A stretch of DNA of 6,773 bases from an uncultured Dehalococcoidia bacterium (GCA_937954195.1 CALFYR010000684.1:1-6773), one strand, 5' to 3'; counted from the first letter of the stretch, positions 1 through 6,330 are shown. Program-made: numbers and translations. Notes: a model not told the origin generated them from the sequence alone.

Positions 1-141
1 GTTTACGTAGAGCTTCACCAGGAGGTCGTATTGCCCCGTGATGCTGTAGCACTCCGAGAAGCTTTCGACTTCGGCGATTCGATTGGCCACCTCCGTCATG
101 TGGCCGGGGTCTGTTTTCACCATTACGAACACAGCGCGCAT
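1..141 (-). CDS. Stand-alone Lrp/AsnC effector-binding (RAM) domain protein, 3' end cut by window edge
   Basis: The first 47 codons of a minus-strand gene, from ATG at 141 to the left edge with no stop. The protein begins MRAVFVMVKTDPGH and continues with an alpha-helical segment and SITGQYDLLVKLYV, the beta-alpha-beta start of the AsnC_trans_reg/RAM fold. The G-x-YD-L pattern is typical of this family. There is no room for an N-terminal helix-turn-helix: the stop of the preceding gene is only 45 nt upstream. It is therefore a stand-alone RAM protein, a class usually about 75-95 residues long. Such domains form dimers or octamers and often bind amino acids, but the ligand here is unknown. No strong Shine-Dalgarno sits at the usual spacing; a GGAG lies about 12 nt upstream of the ATG. 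It could be co-transcribed with the upstream GerMN gene, but that is inference. Confidence 0.8.
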   Translation of the reverse strand, partial: MRAVFVMVKTDPGHMTEVANRIAEVESFSECYSITGQYDLLVKLYVN

Positions 142-145
142 GGGG

Positions 146-157
146 GGAGTGTACTCC
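146..157. repeat. Short inverted repeat in the leader of the RAM-domain gene
   Basis: GGAGT and ACTCC arms (5 bp each) flank a 2-bp centre, 4 nt upstream of the RAM-gene ATG. On the minus strand the arm contains the only GGAG near this start, so the site could influence ribosome access or be a small operator. A 5-bp arm can easily occur by chance in GC-rich DNA. Confidence 0.25.
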
Positions 158-186
158 AGGGGCGGAATGCGATTGTCTGGCCCTGT

Positions 187-654
187 TTACGGCTGGAGGG
201 CATCCGGCTGGCCTTCCACAAGGATGACGACGTCCTCGATTCCGCCAATCGCGGTGGCGGTCAGGCGAATGGATTCCACGATGGATAGCACGCGCGCCGA
301 GCCGCCTCCGTAGTCGAGCATCTCCTCGGAGAAGTCGAGTGTGACGACGCCACCGCTAAACTCGGCGCCCAGGAGCCTGGTGCCCTCGGGGATGCTGCGC
401 GTCGCACCCAGGTCGGTACGCTCGGAATCCGTGGGGCCATCAAGGAGGAGGTTGATTGCCTCTTCGATGGTGGCCGGCCCCCCGATCTCGCGGGTTACCT
501 CCACATGGCCCGTTGCATCGGCATTCGCGAAGAAGAGGACGACCTGCACTGGCTCGGCCGGCGTGGCCGTCGCCTCTGCATCGTCGTCATCCCCGCAGGC
601 CGCGAGTAGCAGCAGGAGAAGTGGAAGCGAGGCAAGCGTGGCGAAGATTCGCAT
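187..654 (-). CDS. GerMN-domain lipoprotein
   Basis: A 155-residue secreted lipoprotein. Residues 1-19 form a lipoprotein signal peptide with a Leu-rich core, and the lipobox LAAC places the lipidated cysteine at Cys20. GDDDD and an Ala/Thr/Pro tether follow. Residues about 37-155 match the GerMN (sporulation and spore germination) fold: VQVVLFFANAD opens it, then AINLLLDGPTDSE, IPEGTRLLGAEFSGGVVTLDFS, a GGGSARVLSIVESIRLT helix, and IEDVVILVEGQP near the end. In sporulating Firmicutes this domain occurs in GerM and related envelope proteins. In Chloroflexota and Actinobacteria it appears in lipoproteins of unknown role, so spore function should not be assumed. I chose ATG 654 because it starts the signal peptide directly; an in-frame TTG at 696 adds 14 polar residues before it. 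The Shine-Dalgarno is weak. The gene follows the BatBC stop by 74 nt on the same strand. Confidence 0.85.
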   Translation of the reverse strand: MRIFATLASLPLLLLLLAACGDDDDAEATATPAEPVQVVLFFANADATGHVEVTREIGGPATIEEAINLLLDGPTDSERTDLGATRSIPEGTRLLGAEFSGGVVTLDFSEEMLDYGGGSARVLSIVESIRLTATAIGGIEDVVILVEGQPDALQP

Positions 655-655
655 G

Positions 656-687
656 GCGCCACTTTGTTGCCCCGCGCGCCACTCTGT
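656..687. repeat. Direct repeat pair just upstream of the GerMN lipoprotein gene
   Basis: GCGCCACTTTGT (656-667) and GCGCCACTCTGT (676-687) agree at 11 of 12 positions, with starts 20 bp apart, about two helical turns. They lie within the 74-nt gap between BatBC and the lipoprotein gene, ending one base from its ATG. They could be a regulator site, a small duplication or chance. No promoter hexamers were recognised here. Confidence 0.35.
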
Positions 688-728
688 CACGGCCAACCGG
701 CGAAGAGAACGTGCGCCGAACGGACGGT

Positions 729-2495
729 CTAGCGGTCCTCGGGATCAACAGAACCCGAGAGCGCGTCCCGCAACGCCGCGATGCGAGCGCGTTCGTCGAG
801 AAGCTCCAGGATCTCAAGCGCCTCCGCGGCGCTTGGCGTTTCGCCTGCCTCGAGAATCATCCGCTCCACGAGCGCGTCTATCTCGCGCAGGCGCCGTTCG
901 AAGTCCTCACTGGTCTGCGGGTCTCCGGCCTGCGGCGTCGAGGCGGGATCACCCGGCGCTGGCGTACCGGTGGCGTCACCGGGCGTCGGCGTACCCATGC
1001 CCTGTCCCGGCGTCCCGTTCCCGGGCTCGGCCGTCGGTTCGCCCGGATCGGGGGTTTCGCCGGGACCGGGAGTGGGTGTTGGCGGGTCAGGGGGGAACAG
1101 GAGGCGGAGGACGACTTCGTAGTTGTAGCGCGCGTCTTCGTCGCCCGGCTGTTCCAGCAAGGCGGCACGAAACGCGGCCAGCGAATCTGGAAGGCGATCG
1201 GCAGCGAACTGGTGCTGCCCGATGCTGGAGAATGCGCGTGCGCGTACCTCCGGGTTGTTCGATTCAAGCGCGCGGCGCGCCGAGAAGATCGCCTCGTCGT
1301 ACTGTCCGGCGGCGTGGTAGGCCGCGGCCAGGTTGATGGCCACGTTCGGATCGTCGGGGCGTTCGACCTGGACCTCAAGGAAATGAGCGATCGCCGCCTG
1401 GGCATCGCCCTCGGCCAGGGCAGTTCGGCCCGCTTCGTTGGTCTCAAACGTGTCCGAGGCACAGCCGGCCAGGACGAGTGCGGAGGCCGCAACGGCGAGG
1501 CCGCGCCGCCAGCCCAACCGCACCACCCGTTCGGCGACCGCCGCCACCACGAGGAGCACGAGCGCCGCGAGCGAGAAGTACGGATGCCGTTCGATCGGGA
1601 TCAAGGTTGCCCGCTCATCGAACTGTGCCCGTTCGAGCGTTCGCATTCGGCCCTCGACCACGCCCGGCACCAGGGACAGGTCCGAGCCGATGTACTGGCC
1701 GCCACTCGCCGCAGCCATCGTCCGCAGAAAGTTCTCGTTGAGCACACTGACGATCGGGATGCCATCGTCCCCCGTGAGCTCGGTCTCCTCGCCGGTACTG
1801 AGGTCCCGGACGGGAATGGTCGCACCGGCGGTGGTTCCGACGCCCGCAATCATGAGCGTTGCGCCGGAGCTGGCCACCGCTCGAGCCGCATTCGCGGGGT
1901 TGCCCCCAAGGTCATCGCCATCCGTCAGCAGGAGGATGATGTGGCCCGAGGATTCATCGTCGTCGAGAAGGCCGACCGCAAGTTCGAGGCCCAGGGCCGC
2001 TTCGGTTCCTCCCGAGACAAAGACGGCTCCGGTCTCCAGCGATTCGACAACGGTCATCGCGGCCGCCGCATCGGTCGTCAGCGGGAAGCGAACCCGCGCA
2101 GACCCGGCGAACACGACGAGGCCGACGCGATCCCCGGCCAGGCGGTTCGTTAGCGCGCCGATGGCCGCCTTCGCTGCCGTGAGCCTGTCGGGCTCGACGT
2201 CGCGGGCGGCCATGCTCCGCGAGATATCGAGCACAACCACGAGGTCGGCCCCGGTACGGGGAGCCTGGGCGATACGGGTGCCCCATCGCGGTTGGGCAGC
2301 GGCGACAATCGCCGCGGTCGCCGCGAGGCAAAGTAGTACGGCAGCAAGGTAGGGAGGCGCTGTCCCCTGCGTCCGGGAGATAGCACGGACGCGTTGTTCG
2401 GCCCGGCGCACACCGACCACCCAGACGGCGAACAGCACAGGCACACCCGCAAGGAATCCGAGGACCCACGCGTTCGCGAAACTCAGGTCGTTCAT
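729..2495 (-). CDS. batB: BatB-BatC fusion: membrane VWA protein with TPR repeats, Thr/Pro-rich linker and C-terminal helices
   Basis: A 588-residue protein combining two usually separate Bat proteins. TM segments lie at about 10-29 and 48-68. A VWA domain spans about 84-280 with an intact MIDAS: DISRS at 90-94, T164 in GGTEAALG and D192 in LLTDGDD. GDRVGLVVFAGSARVRFPLTTD is hallmark BatB. A third TM follows at about 306-322, then the basic RLGWRRG, then a second hydrophobic segment ending in a lipobox, LAGC, with Cys345. About three TPR units cover 353-466 (AAYHAAGQYDEAIFSARRAL is a clear one), as in BatC. Residues 468-526 are a Thr/Pro/Gly linker and 529-588 a charged helical tail. Positive-inside reasoning puts VWA and TPR outside the membrane. 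ATG 2495 is chosen over an in-frame GTG at 2573 because it has a GGAGGG site and an ATGA overlap with batA. There is no stop or clear internal start between the two halves. TPRs suggest protein-protein docking; the true partner is unknown. Confidence 0.9.
   Translation of the reverse strand: MNDLSFANAWVLGFLAGVPVLFAVWVVGVRRAEQRVRAISRTQGTAPPYLAAVLLCLAATAAIVAAAQPRWGTRIAQAPRTGADLVVVLDISRSMAARDVEPDRLTAAKAAIGALTNRLAGDRVGLVVFAGSARVRFPLTTDAAAAMTVVESLETGAVFVSGGTEAALGLELAVGLLDDDESSGHIILLLTDGDDLGGNPANAARAVASSGATLMIAGVGTTAGATIPVRDLSTGEETELTGDDGIPIVSVLNENFLRTMAAASGGQYIGSDLSLVPGVVEGRMRTLERAQFDERATLIPIERHPYFSLAALVLLVVAAVAERVVRLGWRRGLAVAASALVLAGCASDTFETNEAGRTALAEGDAQAAIAHFLEVQVERPDDPNVAINLAAAYHAAGQYDEAIFSARRALESNNPEVRARAFSSIGQHQFAADRLPDSLAAFRAALLEQPGDEDARYNYEVVLRLLFPPDPPTPTPGPGETPDPGEPTAEPGNGTPGQGMGTPTPGDATGTPAPGDPASTPQAGDPQTSEDFERRLREIDALVERMILEAGETPSAAEALEILELLDERARIAALRDALSGSVDPEDR
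918..1094 (-). repeat. Low-complexity Thr/Pro/Gly-coding stretch inside batBC
   Basis: Encodes residues about 468-526 of the BatBC protein, a chain of degenerate units such as PTPTPGPGETPDPGEP and GTPTPGDATGTPAPGDP. It has no predicted fold and separates the TPR region from the C-terminal helices. Similar Thr-Pro tethers are common in exported proteins of Chloroflexota and fit an extracytoplasmic location. The units are irregular, so length variation between strains is likely. Confidence 0.75.
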
Positions 2496-3427
2496 GCGGG
2501 AGCCCTCCGGAGCCACGTGGCGCGGAGCACCAGATCGAGCAGGAGGAGTGCGGCGGCCGCTCCGGCGAACCACGGAGCCAGCTCGGTGAACTGATCGAAC
2601 GACTCTCGCCCGACCCGGCTCCGCTCGAGACTGCCAATCTCGTCGTAGACCTCGGTCAGTTCGTCCGGATTGGCGGCGACGAAGTAGCGGCCGTCCGTGC
2701 GCTCGGCGATCTCCTGGAGAAGCTCCTCATCGATCTGGTTTCTTCGGTTGAACGGGTCTTCCGATACCACGCCGATGGTGTAGACCCGAATGCGGAGGGC
2801 GATGGCGAGCTGCGCTGCCTCCTCCGGTGAGATGGAATCTGCGGTGTGCTCGCCATCGGTGAGAAGGATCACCACCCGGCTTGCGGCGGTGGACTCCTGG
2901 AGCATGGTCAGCGCACTCGCGAGGCCAACGCCGATGCCCGTGCCGTCGGGCAACAGGCCGCTCTCCAGGTCACCCACCATCCGCACGAGTGCGTCATAGT
3001 CCAGGCTCGGCGGCGTGAGCGGGAGCGCATCCTTCTGGAACACCACAATGCCGACCCGGTCGTTCTCGCGGCCCTCAATGAACCCCTGAACCACCTCCTT
3101 GGTGACCTCGAGGCGCGTGGAACCTCCGAAGCGTTCGGTCATCGAACTGGAAATGTCGAGCGCGAGCGCGATGTCTATGCCTTCGCCCGGGATAATCGTG
3201 CTGGCATTGCCTTCCCTGGGGCCGGCGATTGCCACGGCGAGCGCCACAACAGCCAGCACCCTGAGCGCCGGCAGAGCCCGGGCGGCGCGGAGCCGGAACG
3301 TCGGGCGCGCGCCAAGAAGTGGGCCAACCGAAGGAAGCGAGTAGCCGCGAGCCTTCCGCCGGGCGAGCCACGCAACAGGTAGAGCAAGCACCACAAGCGC
3401 CAGCGCGTACGGGTAGGTGAGTTCCAT
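2492..3427 (-). CDS. batA: BatA-type membrane-anchored VWA protein
   Basis: A 311-residue protein with the standard BatA layout. An N-terminal hydrophobic segment lies at about 6-22, a basic loop (ARRKARGY) and a second TM at about 52-69, a VWA domain at about 84-270, and a C-terminal TM at about 285-303. The metal-ion site is complete: DISSS at 91-95, T163 in DGTGIGVGLA and D191 in LLTDGEHT. QIDEELLQEIAERTDGRYFVA (231-251) is a strong family signature. By topology the VWA domain faces outside, where it would bind a ligand or partner protein through Mg2+. Bat proteins were named for aerotolerance in Bacteroides, but their molecular role is unsettled. The start codon overlaps the upstream stop by one base (TAATG) and has an excellent GGAGGTGA site; the gene overlaps batBC by 4 nt. 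Expression is therefore almost certainly coupled to both neighbours. Confidence 0.94.
   Translation of the reverse strand: MELTYPYALALVVLALPVAWLARRKARGYSLPSVGPLLGARPTFRLRAARALPALRVLAVVALAVAIAGPREGNASTIIPGEGIDIALALDISSSMTERFGGSTRLEVTKEVVQGFIEGRENDRVGIVVFQKDALPLTPPSLDYDALVRMVGDLESGLLPDGTGIGVGLASALTMLQESTAASRVVILLTDGEHTADSISPEEAAQLAIALRIRVYTIGVVSEDPFNRRNQIDEELLQEIAERTDGRYFVAANPDELTEVYDEIGSLERSRVGRESFDQFTELAPWFAGAAAALLLLDLVLRATWLRRAPA
2503..2508 (-). promoter_or_regulatory. Ribosome binding site for batBC
   Basis: GGAGGG on the minus strand, 7 nt upstream of ATG 2495. It lies inside the end of batA and decides the start: the longer in-frame GTG at 2573 would add 26 Arg/Pro-rich residues and overlap batA by 82 nt. 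Confidence 0.75.
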
Positions 3428-4332
3428 TAGCTCACCTCCACGATTTCACGCGCCATGGCCAGGTCGGCGGCGCGCCGTTCCGCGGCGGGGCGGTAGCCGG
3501 CGTAGATGACTGCGTCGCACTCTTCCAGTAGTCCACCAACGAGGCGGGCCTCCCACCGGTCTGCGCCCGCGTGTTCGAGCCGATTGCGGAGTTCGGCGGT
3601 CGTGAGAGCGGTAGCACGGAGGCCGTAACGCTTCGCGAGCTCTCCTTTCACCACGCTCGACATCAACCGGTATGCGGCCACCGGGTCGGAGTCCAGCACG
3701 CGCTCGGCGCCATCGAGCCCGGGAACCTCGGCGGCCGCGGGCACCACGATGGGAGTCCCTCCCCGGTCGCGCAGCGCACGTCGCAGCATGCGCCAGAACA
3801 GCCACATCATGAGCAACAGGATGAACGCCAGCACAACGAATGCCGCTGCAATCCCGGGCCGAAGCCAGGGTGATTCGTCGCCCGCTATCGCCACGGGGGC
3901 AGCCAGCGGTCGAAGCACCAGGGGATCATCGGGGCCGAGCACCGAGGCGATCGTGATGCGCACCGGCTGAAGCACGCGCGCCTGGACATCAGTGCCCGTG
4001 ATCACGGCGACGGTGGGGGCGAACTCGGTCTCTCCGGGCACGAAGCCGGCCACGACGGCGTCAATGGTCCAGAGCAGATCGTCGCCACGGGGCGTGGGAA
4101 CGGGCCGCTCGGCCCGCACGAGCTCGATTCCGTTCCAGGATTCGGTGCCGGGCGTGAGTTCCACGGTGGCATCGGAGGGGGCCAGCACGCGGATAGTCAG
4201 TGCCACCTGGTCGCCGACGAGGGCCGTGGAACGACCTGTTTCGACACCTTCAGGTGGTTCCTGGGCGATGGCGGCCGCCGCCGGGAGGAGGCCCGCAAGG
4301 AGTACACAGCACGCCACCAACAGCCGCCTCAT
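3427..4332 (-). CDS. BatD-like single-span membrane protein with DUF4381-like cytoplasmic tail
   Basis: A 301-residue protein with a Sec signal peptide at 1-23, cleavage likely after AIA before Gln24. An extracytoplasmic beta-rich domain follows at about 27-135; STALVGDQVALTIRVLAP and the ELTPGTESWNGIELV stretch resemble the oxygen-tolerance BatD family. One TM segment lies at about 158-181, with a basic stop-transfer RMLRRALRDR. The cytoplasmic tail (about 205-301) contains AAYRLMSSVVKGELAKRYG, TTAELRNRLE and LLEECDAVIYAGYRP, the pattern found in DUF4381 and at the C-termini of BatD proteins. The first part is much shorter than multi-domain BatD (often 500 or more residues), so this is a compact form. 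The tail could link outside events to the cytoplasmic MoxR/DUF58 pair; that is inference. ATG 4332 overlaps the upstream TGA by 4 nt (ATGA), and the stop overlaps batA by 1 nt. The family call is firm for the tail and moderate for the outer domain. Confidence 0.82.
   Translation of the reverse strand: MRRLLVACCVLLAGLLPAAAAIAQEPPEGVETGRSTALVGDQVALTIRVLAPSDATVELTPGTESWNGIELVRAERPVPTPRGDDLLWTIDAVVAGFVPGETEFAPTVAVITGTDVQARVLQPVRITIASVLGPDDPLVLRPLAAPVAIAGDESPWLRPGIAAAFVVLAFILLLMMWLFWRMLRRALRDRGGTPIVVPAAAEVPGLDGAERVLDSDPVAAYRLMSSVVKGELAKRYGLRATALTTAELRNRLEHAGADRWEARLVGGLLEECDAVIYAGYRPAAERRAADLAMAREIVEVS
3432..3439 (-). promoter_or_regulatory. Ribosome binding site for batA
   Basis: GGAGGTGA on the minus strand, four nt before ATG 3427 (seven from the GGAGG core), nearly a full anti-SD match. 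It is embedded in the last codons of the BatD-like gene. It is the strongest Shine-Dalgarno in the window, so BatA may be made at a higher rate than its neighbours. Confidence 0.8.
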
Positions 4333-5291
4333 GCCGCGCCCCGATTCCTGCGCTTGAAGAAGCGCATGAGGGCCGGGACGTAGTCCTCGCCGACCATCAC
4401 GGAGATCTCGTCGATGCCGAGCGAGCCGAACAGGTGGCGGCGCTCGCCATCGATCGCCGCTACGCGGTAGGCGTACGCCTCGCGCACACGACGATTCCCG
4501 CTATCCACTTCCACCGCATCGCCGGTCTCGCTATCGCGAACGGTGACGAGGCCCACATTTTCGAGGCGTTCATCAACAGGCTCCCGGACACGGATCGCGA
4601 TGATGTCGTGGCGGCGGGCAGCGGCCCGGAGCTGGCGCGGATCGATATCGGAAAGGAAGTCGGAGACGAGGAAGACCGTCGCCCGCCGGCGTTGAACTCC
4701 GGTGAGGTATTCGAGCGCGGCCCCGATGTCCGTGCCGCGCGTCGTTGGCTGGGCCCAGAGGATCTCCCGAACAACGCGTAGAACGTGCTTGGCGCCGCCG
4801 GCCGGCCGAACGTAGCGTTCGACCTTGCTGGCGAAGAGCAGCAATCCGACCTTGTCCTTGTTGCGGATGGCCGCCATCGCAAGCACGGCGCAGACCTCCG
4901 CCGCAAGGTCCGCCTTGGTTCGGATCAGCGAACCGGTCGCCTGCGACTCGCTAACATCCACGACGAAGAGGACGGTCAGGTCCCGGTCTTCCCGGTACCG
5001 CCGGATCATCGGTTCGCCCGTGCGGGCGAGCGCCTTCCAGTCGATCGAACGGACGTCGTCGCCGGGCACATAGGGCCGCAATTCATCGAACTCAATCCCG
5101 CGGCCGCGAAACACCGCGTGGTATTCGCCGAGGAAGAGGGTGTTCACCAGCCGCCGGGCCTTGATCTCGATGGCCCGGATGCGCTCAAGGAGTTCTGGCG
5201 GAATGCCGCCAGGTCCATCCGCATCCATGCGGCGGCGTACCCGCTCCCAGCGTGGGTCGCGCTCACGCTTGCGCCAGAACGCGAGCCTCAC
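4329..5291 (-). CDS. DUF58 domain protein with VWA fold
   Basis: A 320-residue cytoplasmic protein. It opens with a basic stretch and IPPELLERIRAIEIKARRLVN, then the DUF58 signature GRGIEFDELRPYVPGDD at 64-79 followed by VRSIDWKALARTGEPMIRRYRE. A VWA-like domain follows: DVSES at 112-116 is an intact DxSxS metal site, with T187 in RGTDIGAALEYL and D211 in FLVSDFLSD. No membrane segment is visible, unlike DUF58 proteins with two N-terminal TM helices. The family is almost always encoded beside MoxR ATPases and is thought to be their partner or substrate adaptor. The start is GTG at 5291, with a GGTGG-like site; the in-frame ATG at residue 22 is an alternative with a poorer ribosome site. MoxR ends 30 nt upstream, and the 3' end overlaps the BatD-like gene by 4 nt. 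Confidence 0.93.
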   Translation of the reverse strand: MRLAFWRKRERDPRWERVRRRMDADGPGGIPPELLERIRAIEIKARRLVNTLFLGEYHAVFRGRGIEFDELRPYVPGDDVRSIDWKALARTGEPMIRRYREDRDLTVLFVVDVSESQATGSLIRTKADLAAEVCAVLAMAAIRNKDKVGLLLFASKVERYVRPAGGAKHVLRVVREILWAQPTTRGTDIGAALEYLTGVQRRRATVFLVSDFLSDIDPRQLRAAARRHDIIAIRVREPVDERLENVGLVTVRDSETGDAVEVDSGNRRVREAYAYRVAAIDGERRHLFGSLGIDEISVMVGEDYVPALMRFFKRRNRGAA

Positions 5292-5321
5292 GGCGCACCA
5301 CCCGTTGCGATTGTGCGGCCC

Positions 5322-6311
5322 CTAGGGCACATCCACGCCATCGAGCAGCCTGTCGATGATGTCGTCGGTCGAAAGTTCCTCGGCTTCGGCCTCGTACGTG
5401 GTGACAACGCGGTGCCGGAGGACGTCATGGGCGAGCGCCTTCACATCATCCGGTGTGGTGTAGGCCCGGCCGTGCAGGAACGCGTGCGCCCGCGCCGCCT
5501 GGGCGAGCGCGATGCTTGCCCGCGGTGAGGCGCCGAAGGCGATGAGCGACTGGAGTTCGGGCATGCGGTAGGCGCCGGGACGCCGTGTGGCGTACACCAG
5601 CTGCACGATGTAGTCCTTCAGCGCATCGTCGAGCGCGACTTCCTGAAGTGCAGTCCGGGCCATGGCGATGGAATCGCGGGAGGCGACGACGTTGACGGTC
5701 GGGAATCCGCCATTGAGCCCCATCTCCAGGATCAGCCGCTCATCCTGGCGGGAGGGGTAGTCCACCCGCACCTTCAGGAGGAAACGGTCGAGCTGCGCCT
5801 CGGGGAGTGGGTAGGTACCTTCCTGCTCGATCGGGTTCTGCGTTGCCATCACCAGGAAGGGGTCATCCAGCGGGAAGGTCTGGCCGCCGATCGATACCTG
5901 CCGTTCCTGCATGGCTTCGAGGAGCGCGGATTGGACCTTTGCGGGGGCGCGGTTCACCTCGTCGGCGAGCACGATGTTCGAAAAGACGGGCCCACGGCGG
6001 ACGGTGAATCGGCCATCCGCCGCGTTGTAGATTTCGGTGCCCATCAGGTCGGCCGGGAGCAGGTCCGGTGTGAACTGGATGCGGACGTGATGGAGATCGA
6101 GCGCCCGCGCGAGCGTCGAAACCGTCAGCGTTTTCGCCAGGCCGGGCACGCCCTCAACCAGGATGTGTCCGTTACTCAACAGACCGATGAGGAGACGGTC
6201 GATAAGCTCGTCCTGCCCGACAATGACGCGATGAACCTCGGCCCTGACACGAGCGAGGGTTTCGGATGCGGTTGCGGCGGCTGGGGTTAACGTGGTGGCG
6301 CCGGTGGCCAA
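5322..6311 (-). CDS. moxR: MoxR-family AAA+ ATPase
   Basis: A 329-residue AAA+ ATPase of the MoxR class (AAA_3 plus lid domain), at the family's normal length. Walker A is GVPGLAKT at 54-61, Walker B with the family extension is VLADEVNRAPAK at 114-125, sensor 1 is ATQNP at 156-160, the LDRF motif is at 174-177, and sensor 2 is GASPRAS at 260-266. All catalytic elements are present, so it should hydrolyse ATP. MoxR proteins act as chaperone-like remodelling factors, often for VWA partners and sometimes for metal insertion; here the likely clients are the DUF58 and Bat VWA proteins. It is the first gene of the cluster. The start is TTG at 6311, chosen because a GGAG lies 6 nt upstream and the protein then begins at the usual distance before the VIVGQDELIDRLL motif. 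No in-frame ATG lies near; a GTG at codon 22 is possible but would remove part of the leading helix. Confidence 0.95.
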   Translation of the reverse strand: MATGATTLTPAAATASETLARVRAEVHRVIVGQDELIDRLLIGLLSNGHILVEGVPGLAKTLTVSTLARALDLHHVRIQFTPDLLPADLMGTEIYNAADGRFTVRRGPVFSNIVLADEVNRAPAKVQSALLEAMQERQVSIGGQTFPLDDPFLVMATQNPIEQEGTYPLPEAQLDRFLLKVRVDYPSRQDERLILEMGLNGGFPTVNVVASRDSIAMARTALQEVALDDALKDYIVQLVYATRRPGAYRMPELQSLIAFGASPRASIALAQAARAHAFLHGRAYTTPDDVKALAHDVLRHRVVTTYEAEAEELSTDDIIDRLLDGVDVP

Positions 6312-6317
6312 GGCGTG

Positions 6318-6321
6318 CTCC
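6318..6321 (-). promoter_or_regulatory. Ribosome binding site supporting the TTG start of moxR
   Basis: GGAG on the minus strand, 6 nt before TTG 6311. An out-of-frame ATG lies 29 nt upstream of the TTG, so this site is the main argument for the rare start codon. Confidence 0.6.
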
Positions 6322-6330
6322 GGGCTGCGG

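Larger units (their letters stand above)
1..6311 (-). other. Predicted MoxR-DUF58-Bat operon with GerMN and RAM genes downstream
   Basis: Seven genes on one strand. The gaps in order are +30, -4, -1, -4, +74 and +45 nt. The first five form a coherent MoxR/VWA set with coupled translation. The last two may be read-through partners: no hairpin followed by a T run was found after batBC or after the GerMN gene, but a separate promoter in the 74-nt gap cannot be excluded. Confidence 0.75.

Noticed and set aside
655..696. Longer GerMN protein from TTG 696
   Set aside because: It would place 14 polar residues ahead of a normal lipoprotein signal peptide, and no ribosome site precedes the TTG.
918..1094. 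Tandem repeat array or CRISPR-like structure
   Set aside because: The units are irregular and in frame and encode a Thr/Pro/Gly linker. There are no constant repeats with unique spacers.
341..1336. Plus-strand open frame of 331 codons across the GerMN and batBC genes
   Set aside because: It spans two real genes and the gap between them, and has Ser/Arg/Pro low-complexity composition and no family motif.
456..2153. Plus-strand open frame of 565 codons opposite batBC
   Set aside because: Its translation is Arg/Gly/His-rich with no domain or signal, typical of the antisense of a GC-rich gene. The minus strand has clear VWA, TPR and membrane motifs over the same bases.
2496..2573. Longer N-terminus for BatBC from GTG 2573
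   Set aside because: It adds an Arg/Pro-rich segment before the TM region and overlaps batA by 82 nt. ATG 2495 has a GGAGGG site and the ATGA overlap.
5292..5321. CGCAC/GTGCG hairpin between moxR and the DUF58 gene as a terminator
   Set aside because: The stem is only 5 bp with a loop of about 14 nt and no T run, and the genes on both sides are clearly one functional set.
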